Assembly: GCF_918698245.1 (NCBI RefSeq)
Contig: NZ_CAKKMS010000008.1
Coordinates: forward strand, 181,674-245,673
Direction: 5' to 3'
Length of the DNA stretch: 64,000 nucleotides
Source: Pedobacter sp. Bi126
GTDB taxonomy: Bacteria; Bacteroidota; Bacteroidia; Sphingobacteriales; Sphingobacteriaceae
Below, one piece after another: positions 1-8,351 of the stretch (positions are counted from its first letter, which is position 1; each line of letters starts with the position of its first letter). Below the pieces are notes generated by a model that saw only the letters and a list, made by a program, of their open reading frames with translations, had not been told where the DNA came from and searched no databases. Made by a program: the position numbers and the translations under genes.

Positions 1-78
1 AATCCACATTTTAACGTAAATTACAAACATTAAGTAAAAATACGTGTTCTCTAACTAAATTATATAACCTATTCCTAA

Positions 79-834
79 ATGACGTACAGCTGTTTAATTG
101 TTGATGATAATGAAATTGAAAGAGATGCCATAGAAATGCATCTAAAAAAAATCCCATCATTAAATATTATCGCTGTCTGTAGTAACGGTATAGAAGCTTC
201 GCAAATTTTATCAACTACTTCTGTAGATATTGTTTATTCTGATATTGATATGCCAGAGCTTTCTGGTATGGATTTATTAAAAAGCCTGAAAAAACAACCG
301 CTATTTATCTTTATCACTTCATTTAGTGAGTACGCGGCAGAGAGCTTTAATCTGGATGCATTGGATTTTATTGTTAAGCCCGCAACGTTCGAACGTATAT
401 TAAAAGCCACAAATAAAGCAATCGAGTATATTGAATTAAGGAAACAGGTAAATAAACTTCCTGTCGAAAACTTAAACAACGACGATAAAAAAGCCGACGA
501 TTATTTCTTTTTTAGAGAGACCAAAGGCATAACCAAACTGAAATATAATGATGTAATTTATATTGAAAGTATGGGCGATTTTTCAAAGCTGTTTACCAGT
601 GTCGATAAACATGTTATTTTAGTAAGCCTAAAAAATCTAGAAAAGCAGTTGCCTTCAAAAATTTTCTCCAGGGTACACAAACAGTACATTATTAATATAA
701 ACCACATTGTAACCTTAACCAACCATGAGGTTCATTTAGATCATAACTTTCTTGTTCCGATAAGTGCTTCTAACAGGCAGGAATTATTGGAAAAATCAAT
801 TGACAAGAAAATTCTGTCGAGATTTTTAAAATAA
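79..834 (+). CDS. LytTR-family response regulator
   Basis: Cytoplasmic two-component response regulator of 251 residues. The N-terminal receiver domain (about residues 4-120) has the acidic pair D9/D10, the likely phospho-acceptor D55 in YSDIDMPE, and the conserved Lys in VKPA near residue 99. Residues 150-250 form a LytTR DNA-binding domain, recognisable from the FSRVHKQYIININHI stretch. LytTR regulators bind direct repeats upstream of target promoters; no target is evident here. The gene ends one base before the stop of the oppositely oriented TPR histidine kinase, so the two are convergent, not one operon. That kinase is a possible partner by proximity only. The ATG at 79 follows an AT-rich leader without a clear Shine-Dalgarno sequence, as is usual in Bacteroidota. 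Confidence 0.93.
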   Translation: MTYSCLIVDDNEIERDAIEMHLKKIPSLNIIAVCSNGIEASQILSTTSVDIVYSDIDMPELSGMDLLKSLKKQPLFIFITSFSEYAAESFNLDALDFIVKPATFERILKATNKAIEYIELRKQVNKLPVENLNNDDKKADDYFFFRETKGITKLKYNDVIYIESMGDFSKLFTSVDKHVILVSLKNLEKQLPSKIFSRVHKQYIININHIVTLTNHEVHLDHNFLVPISASNRQELLEKSIDKKILSRFLK

Positions 835-835
835 G

Positions 836-3151
836 TTATTTTTTCAGAATTATTTTAAAATAACTTCCTCCTGTAGGATTAATATCGGCGCTAATTTTAC
901 CATCCATCAAGCTAATAAAGGTTCTGCAGAGCAATAAACCTAAACCTGTACCTTTTTCTTTATTGGTTCCTAATGTACTCACACCCGCGCCTAAATAGCC
1001 TGGCTTATTAAAATGCTCGACCTGTACAGGTGTTAAACCGATCCCTGTATCTGAAATTTTAATCTCAAGCACGTTTCTGCTATGAACGGCACTAGTTATG
1101 ATTGTACCTCCATTCGGCGTAAATTTAATGGCATTACTGATGATATTTCTAATAACCAGCATAAACATATTAGAATCTGCTTTGCAAAATGTTTTGGCTG
1201 GCACTAAATTCTGAATAGTTAAGTTTTTTTCGTTGGCGTTATCCCGCAAAGAAAGTATAACTTCATTAATCAGCTCATGAATATCCAACGATTCTAAATA
1301 CGGGTTAAACCCCTGCATCTGGCTGGCGGCCCAATTAAGGAGATTCTCCATCATTGTAGAGGTATAGGTGAGGTTGTTTTTTAGTGATGCAGCATATCTG
1401 TTTAATTTTTCCTGTTCTATGTTACCGCCCTCTAACAACTGCATAAAGGAAATTAATGAATTTACAGGGGTACGCATATCGTGACTTACCACACTAAAAA
1501 TACGGTCTTTAACCTTACTTAACTGCTCCAACTCCCGTTTCTGACTATTGATAATCTTATTTAACCTGGTTGTTTTCCGCTGATTAAAAAATATAACCAC
1601 GGCAATAATCAGAATCAGTGTGGTGGCTATGGTGAGGAATAATTTTACACGTTCATCAAATTTAATCTGTTGTACCTGTTTACTAATCTGCTTATCCTTT
1701 ATCTCGGCGGCCAACTTTGCCTCAAATTTGGCATTAGCAAATTTACTATCCTGAGCGAAACGCTGAATATCGAGATCAGCTTTTGCCTTTTGAAAAGTTA
1801 GGAGATCCAATGCTTTTTCTTTATCACTCAACACTAATTGTTGCCTTTTTAGCTCAAGTTCTTGTTGTTGTCTTTTTAACTCGCCTTCTGTAAGTTTTTG
1901 CTTCAATAAATAGTCGCGTTCCTTAATACCAAAATCGAGCTGCATCTGCCTTCGGGTAATTTCCTTTTCCTTTTCCTGATCGAAAATCTTATCTCTAACG
2001 GTAATATATTGCCTGTAATAGGCTAACGATTTATTATAGTCTTTTAGTTTTTCATATACCGTACTCAACCCTAAACTAGCTTGTTTTTCTATATCCAATA
2101 AGCTGTTTTCTTCGGCAATTTTTAAACTATTATTGAGTAATAGGGTGGCGTTTTCAAAATCGTTCTCTTTTTGGTAAAAGTTTCCCAAGGCATATAAACT
2201 TGAGGCATAGGCTTCTTTATCTTCTCCCGACTTATTTAACTCAACTGATTTTTGATACGATTTTAACGCCGCATCCTTCTGTCCTATTGAACTGTATAAA
2301 TCGGCAAGATCTCGTTTAACAGTGGCTATTAAACCTATGTCTCCAATGGCTTCTGATACCCGCAAAGATTTGTTATAATACGCTAAGGCCAGTTTTATTT
2401 TCTGGTTAGGCAATACATCCATCTCCTTTAATTCACGATCTGAAGCCTCGAAATAATTGGTACCGATCAAGCCGTAAACAACGGCTACGCCTCTTGTATT
2501 TTCGCCTCCTTTAGCAAATACTTTCAGCGCCATGTTCATGTAAACCAAGGCCTGACTTTGATTACCCAAACTTTGGTAAATAGTAGAAATATTGGTATAA
2601 CAACTTGCCATGTCGGTTTCGTTGCCCATTTTTTCGTAAATACTTATTGCCTTTTGGTTAACTTCTAAAGATTTTACATAATCGGGAATGCTGCCATATA
2701 AAGCCCCTAAATTGAGATAAGTTCCCGCAACCATATCTAAATTACCCACTGAAGAGAACTCAGCAGCTGCGTGATTATAATTCTCTTCTGCCTTTTGATA
2801 ATTAGACCTACCGTGATACATTAAACCCCTACGATAGTAAGCCATTGCAGAGAATTTTTTTAGATTTTTCTCTTGCGAAAGCTGAATGGTTTTATCCACA
2901 TATTCTTCCGCTTTATCTACATTTTTCATCCTCATGTATTGGCGGTAAACTTCCGTCAATATTTTGATTTTGGTGGAATCTGTTTTTAAATTCTTTTGAT
3001 TTAAACTTAAAAGGCTATCCAGTTTTTTCTGCGGCGCACTCACCTGGCTAAAACTAGCCATGCATAAAAATGAGAAAAAGAGAAACAGCATGCCTTTTTT
3101 AGAAAAACACGCTTTACTAACGAACTGAGCATTTACAAGATAGCGCTTCAT
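836..3151 (-). CDS. TPR-containing sensor histidine kinase
   Basis: Membrane sensor kinase of 771 residues. A hydrophobic N-terminal segment (about residues 19-36, ending SFSQ) looks like a signal peptide. It is followed by tetratricopeptide repeats from about 45 to 400 (recurring A..Y..A and LG.lY motifs) and a charged coiled coil from about 400 to 495. A single transmembrane helix lies near 505-525. The HisKA domain carries the phospho-acceptor His in SHDMRTPVNSL, and a HATPase_c domain fills the C-terminus (NIISNAIKF, DTGIGL, KGTGLGL). This periplasmic-TPR architecture is common in Bacteroidota; the ligand is usually unknown. The gene is convergent with the LytTR regulator. Pairing with a LytTR protein would be unusual, because HisKA kinases more often pair with OmpR- or NarL-type regulators. 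Confidence 0.92.
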   Translation of the reverse strand: MKRYLVNAQFVSKACFSKKGMLFLFFSFLCMASFSQVSAPQKKLDSLLSLNQKNLKTDSTKIKILTEVYRQYMRMKNVDKAEEYVDKTIQLSQEKNLKKFSAMAYYRRGLMYHGRSNYQKAEENYNHAAAEFSSVGNLDMVAGTYLNLGALYGSIPDYVKSLEVNQKAISIYEKMGNETDMASCYTNISTIYQSLGNQSQALVYMNMALKVFAKGGENTRGVAVVYGLIGTNYFEASDRELKEMDVLPNQKIKLALAYYNKSLRVSEAIGDIGLIATVKRDLADLYSSIGQKDAALKSYQKSVELNKSGEDKEAYASSLYALGNFYQKENDFENATLLLNNSLKIAEENSLLDIEKQASLGLSTVYEKLKDYNKSLAYYRQYITVRDKIFDQEKEKEITRRQMQLDFGIKERDYLLKQKLTEGELKRQQQELELKRQQLVLSDKEKALDLLTFQKAKADLDIQRFAQDSKFANAKFEAKLAAEIKDKQISKQVQQIKFDERVKLFLTIATTLILIIAVVIFFNQRKTTRLNKIINSQKRELEQLSKVKDRIFSVVSHDMRTPVNSLISFMQLLEGGNIEQEKLNRYAASLKNNLTYTSTMMENLLNWAASQMQGFNPYLESLDIHELINEVILSLRDNANEKNLTIQNLVPAKTFCKADSNMFMLVIRNIISNAIKFTPNGGTIITSAVHSRNVLEIKISDTGIGLTPVQVEHFNKPGYLGAGVSTLGTNKEKGTGLGLLLCRTFISLMDGKISADINPTGGSYFKIILKK

Positions 3152-3426
3152 TTTCAGATCAAACCAATGATTTGTTTCTTCTATATAATACGCATAAAAA
3201 ATCTTGAAAATTACAGCGTTTCATGTCCGGGCTGAGATAAAACATACTGAAATAACAAAATAGAATTTGGTTTATAAAAGTAGTTAAAAAACTGATCAAT
3301 AGGTAACCAGTTTTTTACCTTTTCATCAAGAATCCCAATCATCTAAGCATAAACAAAATAAGAAACTGATTTGTAAACCTTTAAATTATCCAGACAGTTA
3401 AATCTTATGCCTCAGCGATTGCTTTA

Positions 3427-5856
3427 TTAAAAAAATGCGGGGTATTTAGTTGGATTTGCATCGTGCATCATCTGATAAATAGTTTCAATTACATCATCAA
3501 CCGATGGTTTACTGAAATAATCACCATCAGATCCAAATGGCGGGCGGTGTGCTTTAGCCGATAATGTTTTCGGCTGACCATCTAAATGGAAATAACCTTT
3601 TTGCTCTTCGAGTACTTTTTGCAGGATATATGCAGATGCACCTCCAGGAACATCTTCATCTACAACCAGTAATTTATTGGTTTTGGCAAGGGAGTTTACA
3701 CAAACCTGAGTGGTATCGAAAGGTAATAATGTTTGTGGATCAATAATTTCTACAGAAATGCCCAATAAGCTCAATTCTTCTGCGGCTTCCTGAACAATTC
3801 TTAACGAAGACCCGTAAGATACTACTGTTATATCCGTTCCTTCTTCTAAAACCTCTGCTTTACCTAATGGAACCGTAAAATCGCCAACATTAGTTGGTAG
3901 TTTTTCTTTAAGTCGGTAACCATTTAAGCACTCAATTACTACAGCAGGCTCATCAGCCCTAAAAAGGGTGTTGTACATGCCTGCAGCTTGAGTCATATTT
4001 CTTGGTACGCATAAATGCATCCCCCTTAAAGCACCTAAAATCATGCTGATTGGTGAACCTGAATGCCAGATTCCTTCTAATCGATGGCCACGGGTACGCA
4101 CAATAACAGGTGCTTTTTGAATTCCTTTGGTTCGGTATGATAGTGATGCTAAATCGTCGCTGAGTACATTTAGTGCAAAAATTAAATAATCAAGATACTG
4201 TATTTCGGCAATTGGTTTTAAGCCCCTCATGGCCAAACCAATGCCTTGCCCCATAATGGTCATTTCTCTAATTCCAGTATCGGTAATCCTCAACTCACCA
4301 TATTTGGCCTGTAAACCTGCAAAACCTTGATTTACATCGCCAATATTTCCTAAATCTTCTCCGAAAGCCACTAACCGTGGATCGCGGGCAAAGTTTTCGT
4401 TAAAGCAGGCATTAAGCACTTCCCTACCGTCGACCATTTTTGATTGTTCATCATATGCCGCGTTAACGACTGCAATCATATCCGGACTTTCTTTGCCATC
4501 AGTATGCAGTTTAGAGTTATAACGGTCGTGATTAGCCTTAGCCTGCTGTTTATACCAGGCTAACAGTTCATTGCGTTCGGGAGAATTAAAACTAGCCGAT
4601 AAACGGATGGCTTTTCGCACAGCCGTGAACACTTCCCTGCGTTGTGCATCGGCAGTTGAGGCTAGATTTGCAGCGATTCTAGCCAGTTCCGGTTGATGTT
4701 TAGCTACACCACCAATTAAATCAACCACTTGTTTTTGTTCGGGTTTAATGCTATCCAAAAACTCATTCCAAGCTTCTTTTTGTGCATTGCGTACAAAAAC
4801 CTTTGCGTCTTTTTCAACCGCTGCAATTTCCTCTTCGGTTGCTACTGCCGAATCGAGCATCCAGGCACGCATTTTCAGGATGCAATCGTGTTCGGTTTCC
4901 CAAGCTAAACGGTCCTTTGATTTATACCTTTCGTGCGAGCCAGAGGTAGAGTGCCCCTGAGGCTGAGTAAGTTCGGTAACATGAATTAAAACAGGTACAT
5001 GTTCATCTCTACATACATTTATTGCTTTTTCATACACCTCGCATAAAGCTGGATAATCCCAGCCCTTTACTTTATAAATTTCATATCCTGGTTGATCAGG
5101 CTCACGCTGAAAACCTTTTAAAACTTCAGAAATATCTTCTTTTGTAGTTTGATATTTTGCCGGAACTGAAATGCCATAAGCATCATCCCAAATTGAGATG
5201 GCCATGGGTATCTGCAATACACCTGCGGCATTAATGGCTTCAAAAAACACGCCTTCAGAAGTCGAGGCATTACCAATGGTACCAAAAGCAACTTCATTTC
5301 CGTTAACCGAAAAGTGTTTTAAATAATCCAGTTCCTTATTTTGCCTAAATAATTTAGAAGCATAAGCTAAGCCTACCAAACGGGCCATTTGGCCACCGGT
5401 AGGAGAAATATCTGACGAACAGTTTTTAATCTGCGTTAAGTCGTTCCAGCTTCCATCTTCATTAACTGATTTTGTTGCAAAATGGCAGTTCATTTGCCTT
5501 CCACCTGAAAATGGATCGGCCCCGTCAGTTGGATTGGCATAAAGCTGTGCGAAGAATTCTTTAATGGTAGAAATTCCCGTTGCAAAGGCAAAAGTTTGAT
5601 CGCGGTAATAGCCCGAGCGCCAATCGCCGTTTTTAAAAGCTTTCGCCATAGCCACCTGGGGTACCTCTTTTCCATCGCCAAAAATACCAAATTTAGCCTT
5701 CCCTGTTAATACTTCTCTACGGCCTAAAACACTGGCCTGCCTACTTTCAAAGGCTATTTTATAGTCATTTATAACGATAGATTTAAAATCATTAAAACTG
5801 AGTTCGGAAGCATCAATAGTGTTGGTCATCAATTTTTCATTCGGCATAGTAATCAA
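3427..5856 (-). CDS. Fused alpha-beta branched-chain 2-oxoacid dehydrogenase E1
   Basis: Single 809-residue chain carrying both halves of a thiamine-diphosphate E1 component of the 2-oxoisovalerate (or related 2-oxoacid) dehydrogenase complex. It would decarboxylate branched-chain ketoacids and pass the acyl group to lipoyl E2. The alpha-type half (about residues 55-440) has the GNASTSEG and FEAINAAG motifs. The beta-type half (about 475-800) has FGEDLG, DTGIREMTIMG, QYLDYL and the RTRGHRLEGIWHSG loop. In the alpha half, the usual Asn pair closing the ThDP motif is read here as IWDDAYGIS, a variant I associate with this fused Bacteroidota group. In-frame ATGs also occur at residues 4 and 10, so the exact start is uncertain. 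No E2 or E3 gene is in the window, and the gene appears monocistronic. Confidence 0.92.
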   Translation of the reverse strand: MITMPNEKLMTNTIDASELSFNDFKSIVINDYKIAFESRQASVLGRREVLTGKAKFGIFGDGKEVPQVAMAKAFKNGDWRSGYYRDQTFAFATGISTIKEFFAQLYANPTDGADPFSGGRQMNCHFATKSVNEDGSWNDLTQIKNCSSDISPTGGQMARLVGLAYASKLFRQNKELDYLKHFSVNGNEVAFGTIGNASTSEGVFFEAINAAGVLQIPMAISIWDDAYGISVPAKYQTTKEDISEVLKGFQREPDQPGYEIYKVKGWDYPALCEVYEKAINVCRDEHVPVLIHVTELTQPQGHSTSGSHERYKSKDRLAWETEHDCILKMRAWMLDSAVATEEEIAAVEKDAKVFVRNAQKEAWNEFLDSIKPEQKQVVDLIGGVAKHQPELARIAANLASTADAQRREVFTAVRKAIRLSASFNSPERNELLAWYKQQAKANHDRYNSKLHTDGKESPDMIAVVNAAYDEQSKMVDGREVLNACFNENFARDPRLVAFGEDLGNIGDVNQGFAGLQAKYGELRITDTGIREMTIMGQGIGLAMRGLKPIAEIQYLDYLIFALNVLSDDLASLSYRTKGIQKAPVIVRTRGHRLEGIWHSGSPISMILGALRGMHLCVPRNMTQAAGMYNTLFRADEPAVVIECLNGYRLKEKLPTNVGDFTVPLGKAEVLEEGTDITVVSYGSSLRIVQEAAEELSLLGISVEIIDPQTLLPFDTTQVCVNSLAKTNKLLVVDEDVPGGASAYILQKVLEEQKGYFHLDGQPKTLSAKAHRPPFGSDGDYFSKPSVDDVIETIYQMMHDANPTKYPAFF

Positions 5857-5950
5857 AGATTGGTTGCGGCAAATATATACAAAATTAAAAGTTTGCCTTT
5901 ATCCTAGATTGTAAAATTATATATGGATTTGTAAAATATATTTGGAATAG

Positions 5951-5981
5951 TTTTTGTTTTAATATGAAAACATTAAATTTG
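5951..5981 (+). promoter_or_regulatory. Candidate Bacteroidota housekeeping promoter for the DUF1573 gene
   Basis: A TTTTTG box at 5951-5956 and a TAAATTTG box (consensus TAnnTTTG) at 5974-5981 are separated by 17 bases. The arrangement resembles the TTTG / TAnnTTTG promoters of the Bacteroidota primary sigma factor, though the spacer is slightly short. A second TATATTTG lies at 5937-5944. Transcription would start about 30 bases before the ATG at 6018. Confidence 0.4.
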
Positions 5982-6017
5982 TTTTAGAATTAAAAAAAAT
6001 AATTACAACCACATAAC

Positions 6018-6410
6018 ATGAAAAAGATCTTAGTATTATTCGCTTTTGTTTTAGGTTTAGGTATTGCTGTAAATGCACAAACTAAACCTGCAGAGTTTAA
6101 ATTTGAATCGGAAACTCACGATTTCGGTAAAATCGTTTTAAACAAACCAGTAACTTACGATTTCAAATACACCAATATTGGCGAAGAGCCATTAATTATT
6201 ACCAAAGCTGAAGCAAGTTGTGGATGTACAGTACCTAAATACACTTCTACCCCATTGAAAAAAGGAGAAACTGGTGTAATTTCAGTAACCTTTAACGCTG
6301 CTGCTGGTCCATCAACTTTTTCAAAAGCTGTAACCATTACGTCAAATGCTAAAACACCAATTAAAGTGCTTTACATTAAAGGTGAAACGGTTGCTGCAGC
6401 TTCGAAATAA
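6018..6410 (+). CDS. Exported DUF1573 domain protein
   Basis: Small exported protein of 130 residues. Residues 1-20 form a clear signal peptide ending VNAQ. The rest is a single DUF1573 immunoglobulin-like domain, recognisable from the HDFGKI strand, the YDFKYTNIGEEPLIITKAEASCGCT core and the VTFNA strand. DUF1573 proteins are abundant in Bacteroidota; the domain is ASH/MSP-like and no biochemical role is firmly established. The CGC cysteines are a family hallmark. The gene is followed by a strong hairpin terminator, so it probably forms its own transcription unit between the E1 gene and the aminotransferase. Confidence 0.9.
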   Translation: MKKILVLFAFVLGLGIAVNAQTKPAEFKFESETHDFGKIVLNKPVTYDFKYTNIGEEPLIITKAEASCGCTVPKYTSTPLKKGETGVISVTFNAAAGPSTFSKAVTITSNAKTPIKVLYIKGETVAAASK

Positions 6411-6430
6411 TTATTTAAACGATAATATTT

Positions 6431-6460
6431 AAAAAGTCCCGATTTTCATCGGGACTTTTT
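6431..6460 (+). terminator. Rho-independent terminator after the DUF1573 gene
   Basis: Perfect 12-bp stem (6431-6442 with 6449-6460, GC core GTCCCGA/TCGGGAC) around a 6-base loop, followed by a T-rich run. It lies 20 bases after the DUF1573 stop. The aminotransferase starts only 12 bases further on. Confidence 0.85.
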
Positions 6461-6472
6461 TATTTTTGTGCC

Positions 6473-7672
6473 ATGCCAAAAATTTCACAAAAAGGTGTGC
6501 AGATGCCTGCATCGCCAATCAGAAAGTTAACTCCATTTGCAGATCAAGCTAAAAAAGATGGTAAAAAAGTTTTCCATTTAAATATTGGTCAACCAGATAT
6601 CGAAACACCTGAAGGAATGTTAAACGCCATCAAAAACATTGATTTTAATGTTTGGGCCTATACTCCATCAGAAGGTACACTTGCATACCGCTTAAAACTT
6701 ACCGAATACTACAATAAACTGGGTTATAATATTACACCCGAAAATATATTGGTAACAGTTGGTGGTTCTGAGGCCATCACCATTGCCATGCAAACCTGCG
6801 TAAACGAGGGCGATGAAATTATCATTCCAGAGCCTTTTTATGCCAATTACAATGGCTTTGCCTGCATGAGCAACGTAGTGGTAAAACCCATCCTTTCTTA
6901 CATTGAAAATGGTTTTGCTTTGCCTCCGATTGCCGAATTCGAAAAACTGATAACAGAAAAAACGAAGGCAATCATCATTTGTAACCCTAATAACCCAACT
7001 GGTTATTTATATTCAAGGGCAGAATTAGAGGCATTAAAAACACTTTGTGTTAAATACGATCTATTTTTATTCTCTGACGAAGCTTATCGCGAATTCTGTT
7101 ATGATGGAAGAGAGTTTATTTCTCCAATGCATTTAGATGGTTTGGATGAAAATGTGGTGGTTATGGATACTGTTTCTAAACGGTATAGTGCTTGCGGTGC
7201 ACGTTTAGGTTGTTTAATTACCAAAAACAAAGAAGTTATTGCATCAGGATTAAAATTTGCACAAGCAAGATTAAGTCCGGGTATGGTTGAACAAATTGCT
7301 GGTGCAGCGGCTGTAGATACACCCGATAGCTATTTTGAAAAAGTAAATACCGAATATACTTTACGTCGTGATACTTTGGTTAATCGGTTAAATAACATCG
7401 AAGGTGTTTTCTGTCCTAATCCGGGCGGTGCATTTTACGTGGTAGCAAAATTCCCGATTGATGATGCTGACAAATTCTGTCAGTGGATTTTAGAAGATTT
7501 TGCCCATAATAACCAAACGGTGATGATGGCGCCTGCAACGGGCTTCTATTCTACTCCCGGTTCTGGTAAAAATGAAGTACGAATGGCATATGTATTAAAT
7601 ATTTCGGATTTAAATGCAGCTATGGACTGTTTGGAAGTAGCCTTGCAACAATATCCGGGAAGAACAGTATAG
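6473..7672 (+). CDS. Class I/II PLP-dependent aminotransferase
   Basis: Cytoplasmic aminotransferase of 399 residues, the usual length for fold-type I enzymes such as aspartate, aromatic or alanine aminotransferases. Visible motifs include the N-terminal PISP-like MPASPIRKL, VTVGGSEAI, the NPNNPTGYLYS loop, SDEAYREF, and the PLP-binding lysine in SKRYSACGARLG. The C-terminal substrate-binding residues NEVRMAYV also fit. The reaction would be amino-group transfer between an amino acid and a 2-oxoacid. The specific substrate cannot be read from sequence, although the family includes annotated aspartate aminotransferases. It has its own terminator on each side, so it appears monocistronic. Confidence 0.92.
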   Translation: MPKISQKGVQMPASPIRKLTPFADQAKKDGKKVFHLNIGQPDIETPEGMLNAIKNIDFNVWAYTPSEGTLAYRLKLTEYYNKLGYNITPENILVTVGGSEAITIAMQTCVNEGDEIIIPEPFYANYNGFACMSNVVVKPILSYIENGFALPPIAEFEKLITEKTKAIIICNPNNPTGYLYSRAELEALKTLCVKYDLFLFSDEAYREFCYDGREFISPMHLDGLDENVVVMDTVSKRYSACGARLGCLITKNKEVIASGLKFAQARLSPGMVEQIAGAAAVDTPDSYFEKVNTEYTLRRDTLVNRLNNIEGVFCPNPGGAFYVVAKFPIDDADKFCQWILEDFAHNNQTVMMAPATGFYSTPGSGKNEVRMAYVLNISDLNAAMDCLEVALQQYPGRTV

Positions 7673-7711
7673 TTTACAGTTTTCAATTTACAGTTTTCAG
7701 TTCACGGTTTT

Positions 7712-7750
7712 AAATGCCAAATAACAGTTTAAAGCTATTATTTGGCATTT
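7712..7750 (+). terminator. Terminator hairpin after the aminotransferase
   Basis: A perfect 13-bp stem (7712-7724 with 7738-7750, AAATGCCAAATAA and its complement) is followed by TATTTGTAT. It is preceded at 7675-7705 by imperfect short repeats of TTTACAGTTTTCA. Confidence 0.75.
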
Positions 7751-7807
7751 TATTTGTATATTTGTATCCGGTTTACAAATTGATTATTCAAAACTGTAAA
7801 CTGAAAA

Positions 7808-8170
7808 GGGGCCGTTCTTGGATTTGACAGGGTGGCGAAGGTTATGTTAGCATGCAGTGCGTTGTACGGAGAGCACTTAAAGTGAACGTTCACATTTTAG
7901 TTGGCGAAAATACTTACGCCTTAGCTGCTTAGTTTAGAACTAATTAGCTTTTGTCCCTCTAACTGCTGCATTGTTGGGTTAGAATCTGGGGCATCGAAAC
8001 AACAAAGCTGGCTTTAAGGAGATACGACTTAAAGTGAGATAAAGTATCTAAGGATTTAAATAAGGTCGGTTTTCAGCCCGTTTATTTCCCGAAAATCAAT
8101 TGAAAAATAAGCATGTAGAAGGTATAATTTATCTCACAACTGGACAAGGGTTCGACTCCCTTCGGCTCCA
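7808..8170 (+). ncRNA. ssrA: tmRNA (transfer-messenger RNA)
   Basis: Rescues stalled ribosomes and tags the incomplete protein for proteolysis. The 5' end GGGGCCG pairs with CGGCTCC at 8163-8169 to give the tRNA-like acceptor stem, followed by a T-arm with GGTTCGACTCC. The 5' side has the characteristic TTGGATTTGACAGGGTGGCGAAGGT region of the alanyl-tRNA-like domain. The tag reading frame is 7903-7932 and encodes GENTYALAA followed by TAG, with GGC as the resume codon. The downstream part can form the pseudoknot-rich region. The discriminator A at 8170 is followed by CTG, so the CCA end must be added post-transcriptionally. Confidence 0.96.
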
Positions 8171-8206
8171 CTGGAATCAGTAACAAAATTCACCAAAAAA
8201 AACAAT

Positions 8207-8239
8207 AAAAGCCTGCAAATCAATAATTTGCAGGCTTTT
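8207..8239 (+). terminator. Terminator after ssrA
   Basis: Perfect 14-bp stem (8207-8220 with 8226-8239, AAAAGCCTGCAAAT and its complement) with a 5-base loop, followed by GTTTTTGG. It lies 36 bases beyond the tmRNA 3' end. Confidence 0.85.
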
Positions 8240-8351
8240 GTTTTTGGTATTTAGTGGCTTTTTTGACCAAATAACGCATATGCCAGGTGCGTCAAGCGGT
8301 ATTAAAATTTAATTGTCTGAAAAATTTGGTTATTTTAAGCACATAAAGATT

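Noticed and set aside
8100..8170. Attachment-site duplication of the ssrA 3' end
   Set aside because: I looked for a second GGTTCGACTCCCTTCGGCTCC downstream and found none in the window.
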